From Candidatus Eiseniibacteriota bacterium (GTDB taxonomy: Bacteria; Orphanbacterota; Orphanbacteria; Orphanbacterales; Orphanbacteraceae), in the NCBI GenBank assembly GCA_024276995.1, contig JAJRWB010000044.1:62001-126000 (forward strand): a DNA stretch of 64,000 nucleotides, read 5' to 3'. The first letter of the stretch is position 1; each line of letters begins with the position of its first letter. Of this stretch, positions 52,728-64,000 are shown one piece after another. The notes under the pieces are model-generated. The model had not been told where the DNA came from and ran no database searches. It worked only from the letters and a program-made list of their open reading frames with translations. Both the position numbers and the translations under genes were made by a program.

Positions 52728-55265
52728 TTAGGCCGAAGGGCGGTACCCCTTCTCTTCCGCGGCGGCGAGGGCGCGCCGGTGTCGCTCCATGGCGGCTTCG
52801 AGTTTGCGTCTCGCGTCCCGATCGGCCACGCGAGCCTCATTGCAAGCGGCGCGTCGTTCGTCCGGTTTCTCGCCGGCGTCTTCCTTTCCTTTCGAGTCGT
52901 CATCGGAGGAGCGTGCTTTTTCCAGACGTTTCGCGGCCGTTTCGGCTTCTTTCCGCGCCTTTCCGAGATCCTTTTCGGCGGCGCGGAGTCTCTCCACCGC
53001 CGCGGCCAGCGCCGCCGGCTCCCCTTCATCCGGTTCGGCGATGAGCGGGATGTCTTCCGCCGCGATCGAAAGGGCGACCACCGGGAGGCGCGTCAGCATC
53101 TCCTCGAGCCGTTCGCCGAAGGGGTCGACCGGCTGGTTTCCTCGAAGGGTAAAGGGAACGAAGACGATACCGGCATCGGCGGAATACTCCACCATCCGAT
53201 CGAGGTTCGCCTCGTCCACGATGATCGATTCCGCCTCGATACGGACTCTTTCCAGAGTCGCATCGAGCTGCTCCTTCGCCTTCTCCTCGCTCTTCTTCCG
53301 CCTCGGCGCGAGGACGCGGATCTTCGCATCGCGCCAGTCGGCGGTCCGGGTCATCAGGTAGGCGAGCAATAGGTTGAGATGGCTCGTCGCGCCCTCCCAC
53401 CACCAGACATCGATTCTCCGTTCGGCCACCGGGCGCGCGATCAGTTCGTTCCACTCGTCTTTTTCGCTGTCGAGGACGACGACATTGCGCCCGAGGCGAA
53501 GCGATTCGCGGAGATGGCGGCCGTACAACCGCTCGTGGGAAGGATCTGCCTCGTCGGGAAGCTGGTCGAGCCAGTTGAGCAGCACGATGTTCGCCTTCAT
53601 CGGGCCGATCCCGTAGCACTGGAGAAGCTGTTCGAGCCCGGTGCGCACATCGTCCGCGCCGACGACGAGCGGAAAGGCGCTCACGCCCATGGCGGCGAGG
53701 TCCTTTTCCAACACCGCCCGACGCTCCTTCTTTTCGCGCTCCACGGCGTCTTTCTCCCCCGTGACGATTTCCACCGCCGTGGTGAGACCGCTCCCTCCCT
53801 CGATCCACGACGCGAAACGGAGAACGTGCTCGCGACGCTCGTTGCTGCTGGTGAACGCGAGGATCTGCGGGCGCCAGTCGCGCTCGTGGGCCGTGCCCGA
53901 CGCCATGGCGAAGAGATCGTCCCGTATCCGCTTGAAGAGGTACGCGTGGCTGCTGTCCGCCCACCGGGCCGGGCCGGCGGTGCGCTTCAGGTAGTGATAG
54001 ATCGCGAAAAGGAGCGACACGCTGACGACACCGGCCGCCGGGTTGATGGCGAGCATCACACCGAGACAGCCGAGGGCGCCGAAAAGGCTGAGCCGCCTGT
54101 CGAACCAGCGGAACCGGGGACGGAACGCCGGGGACGACGCGCGCGCTTCGTAGTAGGTGGCGTAGTTCAAAAGGCCGTACGAGATGAGAAAGAACATCGA
54201 GACGATCGGCGCGATCACGTTCAGGTTGCCCAGAGCGATGGTGAGAAACGCGATTCCCGCCGAGAGGAGGATGCCGCGCCGCGGGTTGTTCGATCCGCCG
54301 ACGCCCGCGGCGAACGGCTGAAGGAAAGGGACGATCCGGTCGGCGGCGAGCGCCTGCAGAATGCGCGGCGCGCCGAGGAAGGAAGCCATCGCCGACGAAA
54401 GCGTGGCGGCGATCACGCCCGCGTCGATCATCGATCCCCACGGCGTCGCGCGGCGCATCGCCTCGTAGTCGCGCACCAGCTCGGCGCCGGGAAGGGCGCC
54501 GGCGAAGAGGATCGCCGCGCCGAAGTAGACCACCATCGAAAGGCCGACCGCCAGGAAGGTGCCCATCGGGATGCTCCTTCCCGGATTCTTCAGATCTCCC
54601 GAGAGACTGACGCCCTGGGTGAACCCGGTGACCGCCGGAAAGAAGATGGCGAAAAGAACCCAGAATCCGGGACCGCCCGCCGGTGCGGCGAGGTTCGACG
54701 AGAAGGTAACGCGGTCGAAGGCGCCGATGCTCCCGGCGGCGAACGCGACGATCGCCGCGCCGAGCACCGCCATGACGACGAACTGGAGGCGTGTCGCCAC
54801 GTCGGCGCCGAGCCAGGCGAAAAGGAAGATCACGCCCCCCGCGCCCGCCGCGATGATTCGAGCCGCCCCGGCGGGTGCGCCGGCGATTCCCGCCACCGCC
54901 TCGCCGAAACCGATACAGTAAAAAGCGATCGACACCGCCTGGGCGAGGAAGAGGACGATGCCGATGGCACCGCCGAACTCGACGCCGAGGGTGCGGGAGA
55001 TGAGGTAGTAGTCGCCTCCCCCCTTGACGCGGAAATTCGTCGCGATCGCGGAAAGTGAGATGCTCGTGAGAACGGAGATGGCGTTGGCGAGCGCGATGAT
55101 CAACAGCGTCTGGACGAGTCCCGCCGCACCGACGACGTAACCGAGCCGCCGGAAGAGGATGATCCCGAGAATCGTGAGCACACTCGGCGTGAAGACGCCT
55201 GCGAAGGTGCCGAGCGTACCGCCTCGTCGTCTCGCGCCGATCTTTGCCCGGCCCCCCCCGCTCAG
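52728..55265 (-). CDS. SLC12-like amino acid/cation-chloride cotransporter-family permease, probable CTG start
   Basis: An APC-superfamily transporter of about 845 residues. The first 450 hold twelve or so membrane helices; GTFAGVFTPSVLTILGIILF, GGGDYYLISRTLGVEFGGAIGIVLFLAQAVS and FAIFFPAVTGFTQGVSLSGDLKNPGRSIP closely resemble cation-chloride cotransporters. A soluble region follows, then a charged coiled coil (about 750-845). The conserved GTFAGVF lies upstream of the first standard start codon, a GTG at 55181. Upstream of it, the frame has no ATG, GTG or TTG; a CTG at 55265 overlaps the ygfK stop as CTGA with AAAGGGA before it. I therefore prefer CTG; the GTG start (817 residues) is the conventional call. 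Substrate unknown, possibly a purine or amino acid. Confidence 0.88.
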   Translation of the reverse strand: MSGGGRAKIGARRRGGTLGTFAGVFTPSVLTILGIILFRRLGYVVGAAGLVQTLLIIALANAISVLTSISLSAIATNFRVKGGGDYYLISRTLGVEFGGAIGIVLFLAQAVSIAFYCIGFGEAVAGIAGAPAGAARIIAAGAGGVIFLFAWLGADVATRLQFVVMAVLGAAIVAFAAGSIGAFDRVTFSSNLAAPAGGPGFWVLFAIFFPAVTGFTQGVSLSGDLKNPGRSIPMGTFLAVGLSMVVYFGAAILFAGALPGAELVRDYEAMRRATPWGSMIDAGVIAATLSSAMASFLGAPRILQALAADRIVPFLQPFAAGVGGSNNPRRGILLSAGIAFLTIALGNLNVIAPIVSMFFLISYGLLNYATYYEARASSPAFRPRFRWFDRRLSLFGALGCLGVMLAINPAAGVVSVSLLFAIYHYLKRTAGPARWADSSHAYLFKRIRDDLFAMASGTAHERDWRPQILAFTSSNERREHVLRFASWIEGGSGLTTAVEIVTGEKDAVEREKKERRAVLEKDLAAMGVSAFPLVVGADDVRTGLEQLLQCYGIGPMKANIVLLNWLDQLPDEADPSHERLYGRHLRESLRLGRNVVVLDSEKDEWNELIARPVAERRIDVWWWEGATSHLNLLLAYLMTRTADWRDAKIRVLAPRRKKSEEKAKEQLDATLERVRIEAESIIVDEANLDRMVEYSADAGIVFVPFTLRGNQPVDPFGERLEEMLTRLPVVALSIAAEDIPLIAEPDEGEPAALAAAVERLRAAEKDLGKARKEAETAAKRLEKARSSDDDSKGKEDAGEKPDERRAACNEARVADRDARRKLEAAMERHRRALAAAEEKGYRPSA

Positions 55266-57268
55266 AACCGGTCCCTTTCGAGGAGGGCGGAAAGGTACGA
55301 CGTTCCTTCCGCCGCGGCGAGCCCGCTAATGACGAACCGGATTTTCTGGTAGAGGCCGAGCCGGACGACGTGCCCTTCGTCGAGAGCACCGAAAAGGCGC
55401 GTCTCCGACGGCTCGGGCGAGTCGCCGGTGAACACCGTCTCCACCCCTCCCTCGCGGAAGATCCGCTCGCCACCGCCCGCCCGGCACTCGCCCCGCCGGT
55501 CGCCGAACCGCGCGTCCACCACGAGCATCGACCCCCGGCGCTCGAAGAAGAAACCGTCGCCGCCGTCCTTCTCGAAGCTCGCGCGGCTCGAGAAGATCCG
55601 CGGCTTCTTCACCTGAGGGCCTCCTTCTTCCGGGCAGAAGACGTCGCAGTTGCCGCAGTCGTTGCAAAGGTCCGCCATGTTGGCGATCTGCCGCTCGGGC
55701 TTCTTTCCCGTGCCCACGGCGAGAGCGATCTCCTTTCCGAAGGAGACGAGCTTCCCGTCCGCCACGACGAGGTCGCGGTATCTCACTTCCCCCGGCTCGA
55801 GAGACCAGGAGAAGTTCGCGTTATTCGGGCAGACGGGGATGCACTTGTCGCAGTTGATGCAGTCGAACAGCTCGAGCTTCGCGGTCGTCTTCTTCGGCGG
55901 TTTTCGGTTTTTCGCCGCCCGGTACCGCTCATCCTCCAGGGCGAGCGCCGCCGCCCTCCTATGATTGATGAGTGAAGCGTCCGCCACGGCGCGATCGTCC
56001 GCCGGATCGGCGTCCGCCCCCGCCGAGCGAAGGATGAACTCGCGAACCGTCCTCGCGCCCGCCTTCTTCATGGCGGCGACGAGAGCGTCCTGGTACGCCG
56101 ATAACCGTCCGTACCCTCCCACCTTCAGCAGGTCGGTGCACGCCGTCACCGGCGTCATGCCGCACGAGACGGCGGCGGCGTAGTTGCGCGCATCGATGCC
56201 GGCGGAGAACGACACGACAAGATCGGCGCCGACCGTCTCGCGAAAGCGCCCGGCGAGACCGAGGGAGAGCACGTGGAGCGGCCGGCCCGAGAGGTACATC
56301 GACTCCTCGCCCGGGAAGAAATCCTTGTGGTTCTTCACGAAAAGGGTGTTCGTGAACTTGGCGCCCACCATGAGGCCACGCCTCTTTCCGCTCGCGCGAA
56401 GAGACCGGATCAGGTCGACCCCCTCGTCGAACGTCGGGTCGTGATCGAACGGCTCTTTCGGGATCTCGATCTCGTCGTATCCGAGGGTGCCGCGCACCAG
56501 GTCGGTCACCTCCTCGTACCCCATGAGCGTCGGGTTCATCTTCACGACGACATGGAAGCCGTACTCCTCCATCAGGTGCTCGCAGATCGACTCGATCTCG
56601 TTCGGCGGGCATCCGTGAAACGTGGAGAGGGTAACGCACTCCGAGAGGCGCTCCGGCACGTCGATGCCGGCGACAAATTCCATCTCCCGCGGCAGACCGG
56701 CGCGAAGTTCCCGGCGGATCTCGTCGTACTCCGCCGATGCGTTGAGCATGGTGCGAAGGAAGCGGCGCACCTTTGCGCTCCGGATGCCGTCGAGATCGTA
56801 GCCGACACTCGTGTCGAAGAGGACGTCGGCGGCGCCGACTTCGAGCCGCTCGGGGATCCCCATCGCCGGGAGCGCGGCGATCAGGTAGCGCGCCTTGGCG
56901 TACTCGTGGGCCGACAGGTGAACGGGAAGCTCCTGCGACCACTCGACGTTGAAGCCGACCGTCGCCATGTCGATACACGGCCGGGTCAGCTCGAGGGCGT
57001 CGTTCACCTGCACCGTTTTCAATTCGAGAATCCGCCCGCCGGCGAGGAAGGCGAGCGCGATGTTCTGCGCGAGTTGGGTGTGAGGCCCGGCGGCGGGACC
57101 GGCGGGTGTCGAAGCGCGCTCGCCGTGAAAGCTCACCGAAAGATCAAAACCGCCGCTCCCTTCGTAGAAGCGCCGCACGTCGAGATCGAACACCGCCCTG
57201 TCGCGATCGTACTGCGAAGACGCGCGCCGCAGCAGCACGGAAAGCGGCAGCGGATGCAGTTCGCTCAT
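55262..57268 (-). CDS. YgfK-like iron-sulfur oxidoreductase lacking the flavin module
   Basis: A 668-residue protein. Residues 1-440 match YgfK (putative selenate reductase subunit): TPAGPAAGPHTQLAQNIALAF, FILELKTVQV-like ILELKTVQVNDALEL, LSTFHGCPPNEIESIC and TACTDLLKVGGYGRLSA, a dihydroorotate-dehydrogenase-like barrel. Two ferredoxin motifs follow (CINCDKCIPVCPNNANF near 470; CNDCGNCDVFCP near 535). E. coli YgfK, over 1000 residues, carries a GltD-like FAD/NAD(P) module between these parts; here it is missing. In known gut bacteria ygfK clusters with molybdenum hydroxylase genes, as here. It leads the operon; AGGGGGAA precedes the ATG. Confidence 0.85.
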   Translation of the reverse strand: MSELHPLPLSVLLRRASSQYDRDRAVFDLDVRRFYEGSGGFDLSVSFHGERASTPAGPAAGPHTQLAQNIALAFLAGGRILELKTVQVNDALELTRPCIDMATVGFNVEWSQELPVHLSAHEYAKARYLIAALPAMGIPERLEVGAADVLFDTSVGYDLDGIRSAKVRRFLRTMLNASAEYDEIRRELRAGLPREMEFVAGIDVPERLSECVTLSTFHGCPPNEIESICEHLMEEYGFHVVVKMNPTLMGYEEVTDLVRGTLGYDEIEIPKEPFDHDPTFDEGVDLIRSLRASGKRRGLMVGAKFTNTLFVKNHKDFFPGEESMYLSGRPLHVLSLGLAGRFRETVGADLVVSFSAGIDARNYAAAVSCGMTPVTACTDLLKVGGYGRLSAYQDALVAAMKKAGARTVREFILRSAGADADPADDRAVADASLINHRRAAALALEDERYRAAKNRKPPKKTTAKLELFDCINCDKCIPVCPNNANFSWSLEPGEVRYRDLVVADGKLVSFGKEIALAVGTGKKPERQIANMADLCNDCGNCDVFCPEEGGPQVKKPRIFSSRASFEKDGGDGFFFERRGSMLVVDARFGDRRGECRAGGGERIFREGGVETVFTGDSPEPSETRLFGALDEGHVVRLGLYQKIRFVISGLAAAEGTSYLSALLERDRF

Positions 57269-57510
57269 GGCCGTTCCCCCTCCCCGGTCGGACTCGTTCG
57301 AACCGCCTGGAACCTGATTATGATCGGCCGATCGTGCGTCGTCCAGTCCTGTTCGTCGAGGGGACGTCCCCTTCCGCCGGCTATCACCGCTCTTGCCGCC
57401 CCCCCCTTTTCCCCGCCTTTCGCCCGCGCGGCACATGCTGTATCTTGTGGGGGTGAATCAAACGGTCCCTGGGGACCTTCAACCGACGCGCACGACCTTC
57501 GGAGGATCTC

Positions 57511-60201
<2,691 letters not shown>

Positions 60202-60317
60202 CCGTTCGGCGGCGGTTGCCCGGAAGGCGCGGCGGATCACCTCGCCCGCGAAACGCCTGTTTCGACGACGAAAACCGGTCTTGCGGCCGGACGGAAATCT
60301 ATGCAAGGAGTGAATCG

Positions 60318-62360
60318 ATGCATCTCATTGAGCCGGCGCGGTGGAAGAAGGGCGTCCGCCCGGAAGATCTCTTAAGAGCGGGAGAGAACGATCCGGCCCG
60401 CCGTGACGGGAACGAAAGCGCCGTCGTCCGCGGCAGGGCGCTCATCTTTCACGACCCGGCGCGCCCGGGAAAGAAGCTCGACGCCATCGACACCGACCAG
60501 ATCACCCCGGCGAAGGATTGCGTCTCCACGAGCCTCGAGAAGCTCGACGAACGGTGGAAAGCGGGCGCCTTCCGTTACCTGATGCCCGATTTCCGCGAAA
60601 GGGTTCATCGGGGCGAGAACTTCATCGTCGCCGGCGACCGCTTCGCCATCGGGTCGTCGAGGGAAATGAGCCCCGCCGGTCTCAAGGCGATCGCCGCCGA
60701 GGCGGACCTCGAGATGGTGATCCTGTGCGGCGCGAATATGGGCGACATTTTCCGCCGGAACGCGCTCAACCTGGGGCTTCACGTGGCGCAGTCGGTCGAG
60801 GCGGTGGCCGACGCGCGCGACGGCGACGAGTTCTCTTTCGACACGAAAACGCGACAGATCACCAACGAGACGCAGGGGAAGACGTACACGCCGATCCCTC
60901 TCACCGGAAAGGAAGAGGAGATCCGCCGTTCGGGAGGGATCTTCGCCGTGGGGAGGCGGGAATTCGCCCGGTCGGCGGCGATGAAACCGGTGATCGAGTG
61001 GCCCGACGGCGCCGACGCCGACCGGCTCACCACCACCGAGCAGATCGTGTGGGCCCACCGTGTCGATCGCGACGCCGCCGTCGAACCGGGGGGCACGTAC
61101 CGCCTCTTCGCCGACCTCCTCCCCGCCTCGGACGGCACCGCCCCCTTCTCGATCCACACGTTCCAGGAAATCACGGGGGGCGATACGATCCATCCCCGCC
61201 AGATCGCCATCGCGAGCGACCACTTCGTCTTCACCGGGAAGGAACAGGACGATCTGCAGACCGCAATCTCCAGACAGTTCGTGCAGAAAGAAGGAATCGG
61301 AAAGCCATACATCGCCGAGCCGGGGGACGGCATTTTTCACTTCTATTTCCCCGAACAGGGACTCGTCTACCCGGGACAGTTCATCCCGGGCGCCGATTCC
61401 CACACGAGAACGTACGGCGCGTACGGCGCTCTCGCCGTCGGTGTCGGTTCCACCGCCCTCGGCTTCGGCTGGTCGACAGGTTATATCTATTTCACCCTGG
61501 CGAACCAGCGCCGGGTGACGTTCACCGGCTCGCTCCGGCCGTGGGTGAGCGGGAAGGATATCGTTCTCGCCCTCCTCGCGCACTGGGGGGAGGAGCAGTC
61601 GAAAGGGATGTGCGTCGAGTTGGTCGACGCCGATCGGCAGCTCCCGATCGCCTATCGCCACACGATCGCGAACATGATGGCCGAGGCGGAGGCGCAATGC
61701 GGCATCTTCGCGCCCGACGAGATCACGGAGGGGTGGTACCGTTCGCGGGGGATGACCGACCTCCCCTACCCGATGATCCGCCCCGGGAAGAAGGCGCATT
61801 ACGAGATCGACGAAACGTTCGACCTCGCCCGAGTAACGCCGCTCATCGCGAAGCCGTCGCATCCGTCGAACGGCGTCGATGCCGAGGAGGTGGCGAACGA
61901 GAAGATCGCTTTCGACAAGGCGTACATCGGTTCGTGCACGAACGGCGGTTACGACGACCTCCTCCAGGCGGCCCTCGTGATCCGCGCGGCGCGCGACACG
62001 GGACACTCGCAGGCGAAGTGCGAGTTTCTCGTTTTTCCCGGTTCGCGCGGCGTGGCGGGAAAGATCCACGAGGCCGACCCGCGCCTCGGCGGCGAATCGA
62101 TCGCGGCGGTGTTCGAAGGGATCGGTGGGAAGATCCGCGAATCGTGGTGCGGGCCGTGTTTCGGCCAGGGACCGGACGCCCTCGCCGAGGGGGAGCGGGC
62201 GATCGCCACGTTCAACCGGAACTGGCGAAACCGGATGGGCATCGGCGGCGAAGGGTTCCTGGCGAGCCCGGCGGTGGTCGCCTCTTCCGCGCTCCTCGGC
62301 TATATGGCCCCCCCCTCGAGACTCGGCCTCGAGTGGGACGCGGATCTTTTCGGTATTTAG
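60318..62360 (+). CDS. Aconitase-superfamily dehydratase with fused LeuD-LeuC-like domains
   Basis: A 680-residue protein. The N-terminal part is a LeuD/swivel-like domain (IDTDQITPAKDCVS near 60; GDRFAIGSSREMSPAGLKA near 115). From about residue 235 it is a LeuC/aconitase core: TTTEQIVWAHRV, PGADSHTRTYGAYGALAVGVGSTAL, and cluster ligands in IGSCTNGGYDD and WCGPCFGQGPDAL. Yeast Leu1 and AcnA have the swivel at the end; this order is reversed. Substrate is open (isopropylmalate, homoaconitate, methylaconitate or another hydroxyacid). AAGGAG precedes the ATG. A shared transcript with acnA is likely because no terminator separates them. Confidence 0.88.
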   Translation: MHLIEPARWKKGVRPEDLLRAGENDPARRDGNESAVVRGRALIFHDPARPGKKLDAIDTDQITPAKDCVSTSLEKLDERWKAGAFRYLMPDFRERVHRGENFIVAGDRFAIGSSREMSPAGLKAIAAEADLEMVILCGANMGDIFRRNALNLGLHVAQSVEAVADARDGDEFSFDTKTRQITNETQGKTYTPIPLTGKEEEIRRSGGIFAVGRREFARSAAMKPVIEWPDGADADRLTTTEQIVWAHRVDRDAAVEPGGTYRLFADLLPASDGTAPFSIHTFQEITGGDTIHPRQIAIASDHFVFTGKEQDDLQTAISRQFVQKEGIGKPYIAEPGDGIFHFYFPEQGLVYPGQFIPGADSHTRTYGAYGALAVGVGSTALGFGWSTGYIYFTLANQRRVTFTGSLRPWVSGKDIVLALLAHWGEEQSKGMCVELVDADRQLPIAYRHTIANMMAEAEAQCGIFAPDEITEGWYRSRGMTDLPYPMIRPGKKAHYEIDETFDLARVTPLIAKPSHPSNGVDAEEVANEKIAFDKAYIGSCTNGGYDDLLQAALVIRAARDTGHSQAKCEFLVFPGSRGVAGKIHEADPRLGGESIAAVFEGIGGKIRESWCGPCFGQGPDALAEGERAIATFNRNWRNRMGIGGEGFLASPAVVASSALLGYMAPPSRLGLEWDADLFGI

Positions 62361-62393
62361 CGGCGCGCCGAAGAGAGGCCGGCGCCGCGCGGC

Positions 62394-64000
62394 TCAACGA
62401 CGGCGTTTCCCGGCGCGCCCTTCCTCCGGCGCGTCGGGCTCGTCCGCTCCATCCCGTCCATCGCCGGTGAGCCGTTCGAGTTCCTCCGCCAGTTCCTCCC
62501 ATCGCTCCGTTTTCGAGGCGATCACCGCGCGGGTGTCGTTGTACTCGCGAAAGACGTCGCCGAACCGCTCCCCCTTCTCGTAAAAGGAAGGATCGGCCAT
62601 CTCCTCCTCGAAGCGCGCCGCCTTCTTCTCGAGCGCGCCGATCTCCTCCTCGAGGGACGCGATCTTCTCGCGCAGCGGCCGCGCCACGCGGTAAAGTTCG
62701 TTCCGCCGGAGCGCTTCGGCGCGCCGCTCCTCTTTAGACTTGATCTTCCGCCCGGTGCGGCGCGGCGCGTCCCTCTTCTCCGCCGTCTCGCCGCTCGCCG
62801 CCAGCTCTTCCTCCCGGCGACGGAGGTAGTCGGCATACGTACCGAGTCGGCTCGCGATCGTCCCCCCTCCCGCTTCGACGACACGCGTCACGAGGGCGTC
62901 GAGAAAGCTCCGGTCGTGGGAGATGATCACCAGCGAACCGCCGTACTCGCCGAGTGCCTCTTCGAGCACCTCCCGGGAGCGGATATCGAGATGGCTCGTC
63001 GGCTCGTCGAGGAGGATCACATTCGGCGGCGACGCCAGCAGCTTCGCCAGCGCCACGCGGACCTTCTCCCCACCCGAGAGGACACCGATCTTCTTGAACA
63101 CGTCGTCCTTGGTGAAGAGGAAGCGACCGAGGAGGGAGCGCACCTGCTCGGTCGTCATGCCGGGCGCCGCCGAGGCGACCTCGTCGAGCACGGTGGCGTC
63201 GTACCGGAGGGATTCCATCTGGTGCTGCGCGAAATAGCCGACTTCCACCCCCTTGCCGAGGCGTCTCTCGCCCGCCTCGAAGGGGAGCACGCCGGCGAGG
63301 ATCTTCATGAGCGTCGATTTCCCCGCGCCGTTTCGTCCCACCAGCGCGATCCGCTCCCCCCGTTCGACGGCGAAGTCGATGCCGGTGTACACGGCGTGAT
63401 CGCCGTACGATTTCGAAAGTCCCTTCAGCTCGAGCTGGATCCGCGCCGATGGGGGGGGCTCCGGCATCCGGATTCGCACCGATTTTTGCGCCGCGCGCCC
63501 GGTGATCGTCTCCATCTTCTCGAGTCTCTTGATCCGGCTTTGAACCGCTTTCGCTTTCGTATTCTTATATCGAAATCGTTCGATGAAGCGCCGCTCCTTG
63601 GCGAGAAACCGCTCCTGCGCCTTCTTCGCGGCGGCGAGCTGTTCCTCCCTCAACCTTCTCGCGCGGATCGAGGCGTCGTAGTTTCCCGTATACGACACGA
63701 TCTGTTCGCCGTCGATCTCCCAGATCCGGTTCGCTACGGCGTTGAGGAGGGTGCGGTCGTGAGAGACGGCGACGAGGGCGCCTTCGTACGAACGGAGATA
63801 CGCCTCGAGCCAGACGACCGATTCGAGATCGAGGTAGTTCGTCGGCTCGTCGAGGAGCAGCAACGACGGCTCGATGAGGAGGAGCCGCGCCAGTGCGAGG
63901 CGCATCAGCCAGCCGCCGGAGAACTCCCCCGCCGGGCGGGTGAAGTCGCTCTCCCGGAAGCCAAGCCCCCCGAGGATCTTCTTCCCCGCCGAGGGAAGAT
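62394..64000 (-). CDS. ABC-F family ATPase, 5' end outside window
   Basis: A soluble protein with two ABC ATPase domains, the 5' end cut by the window edge. From the right: end of the first domain (FSGGWLMRLALARLL, LLLDEPTNYLDLESVVW, AVSHDR), a linker rich in charged residues, then the second domain with Walker A GRNGAGKSTLMK, signature LSGGEKVRVALAKLL and LLDEPTSHLDI, and a C-terminal coiled coil (LREKIASLEEEIGALEKKAA) ending in basic residues. ABC-F proteins bind the ribosome (EttA, Uup, ribosome protection). The coiled-coil tail is Uup/YheS-like; the exact type cannot be fixed from a part. Confidence 0.92.
   Translation of the reverse strand, partial: LPSAGKKILGGLGFRESDFTRPAGEFSGGWLMRLALARLLLIEPSLLLLDEPTNYLDLESVVWLEAYLRSYEGALVAVSHDRTLLNAVANRIWEIDGEQIVSYTGNYDASIRARRLREEQLAAAKKAQERFLAKERRFIERFRYKNTKAKAVQSRIKRLEKMETITGRAAQKSVRIRMPEPPPSARIQLELKGLSKSYGDHAVYTGIDFAVERGERIALVGRNGAGKSTLMKILAGVLPFEAGERRLGKGVEVGYFAQHQMESLRYDATVLDEVASAAPGMTTEQVRSLLGRFLFTKDDVFKKIGVLSGGEKVRVALAKLLASPPNVILLDEPTSHLDIRSREVLEEALGEYGGSLVIISHDRSFLDALVTRVVEAGGGTIASRLGTYADYLRRREEELAASGETAEKRDAPRRTGRKIKSKEERRAEALRRNELYRVARPLREKIASLEEEIGALEKKAARFEEEMADPSFYEKGERFGDVFREYNDTRAVIASKTERWEELAEELERLTGDGRDGADEPDAPEEGRAGKRRR

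Noticed and set aside
53379-55058. A 559-codon plus-strand frame opposite the transporter gene
   Set aside because: Repetitive Arg/Glu/Ala sequence without motifs, produced by codon bias of the real gene on the other strand.

Overview
This is a high-GC bacterial chromosome segment made almost entirely of core metabolism. I see no phage, insertion sequence, CRISPR array, rRNA or tRNA. Three features point to an anaerobe-derived, diderm lineage near the FCB group (Eisenbacteria, Krumholzibacteriota or Latescibacterota type): a nuoC-nuoD fusion, a large secreted glycosidase ending in a FlgD-like sorting domain of the 'PTPFNPE' kind, and outer-membrane and periplasmic proteins. The placement is inference from gene style, not from a marker search.

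Layout. 1-6480 (minus): respiratory complex I, nuoA-B-CD-E-F-G-H, with a clear promoter; nuoH runs off the left edge. 6485-9423 (minus): a small Cys-rich protein with its own promoter and terminator, then the tRNA methylthiotransferases miaB and mtaB. 9607-12771 (plus): secreted GH57-like glycosidase. 12814-13500 (minus): MgtC-like membrane protein. 13713-16070 (plus): a mercury-type cluster (MerR with all three metal cysteines, a MerC-like membrane protein, a six-Cys thioredoxin-fold protein, a frameshifted periplasmic protein, an outer-membrane protein) with no mercuric reductase. 16307-17980: tail-fibre-like surface protein. 18053-19726 (minus): hybrid histidine kinase. 20497-23492 (plus): M16 protease pair. 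23567-25885 (minus): iscS-nadA with a near-perfect promoter that would make iscS leaderless. 26121-26897: a ferredoxin-like protein.

26891-36431 (minus): lysM-free M23 peptidase, dnaE, methyltransferase, queG, def and a sulfatase-like lipoprotein, mostly overlapping by 4 nt. 36652-38469 (plus): PpiD/SurA-like foldase, ended by a terminator shared with the opposing operon. 38572-44953 (minus): a ten-gene run headed by groES (aminotransferase-like protein without the PLP lysine, folK, deoxynucleoside kinase, panB, panC, a GlmU uridyltransferase domain, HIT hydrolase, LytR_C protein, tatA). 45155-48818: flavin reductase, GT4 glycosyltransferase and a PMT-like glycosyltransferase with TPRs. 48862-57268 (minus): a molybdenum hydroxylase operon (YgfK-like protein, SLC12-like transporter, FAD, 2Fe-2S and Mo subunits). 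57511-62360 (plus): aconitase plus a second aconitase-superfamily enzyme with LeuD- and LeuC-like halves fused in D-C order. 62394-64000 (minus): ABC-F ATPase, cut by the right edge.

The best candidates for something new are the reductase-free mercury-type cluster, the YgfK/molybdenum hydroxylase/transporter operon (in which YgfK lacks its usual flavin module and the transporter seems to start at CTG), and the lysine-less aminotransferase in the folate/pantothenate operon.
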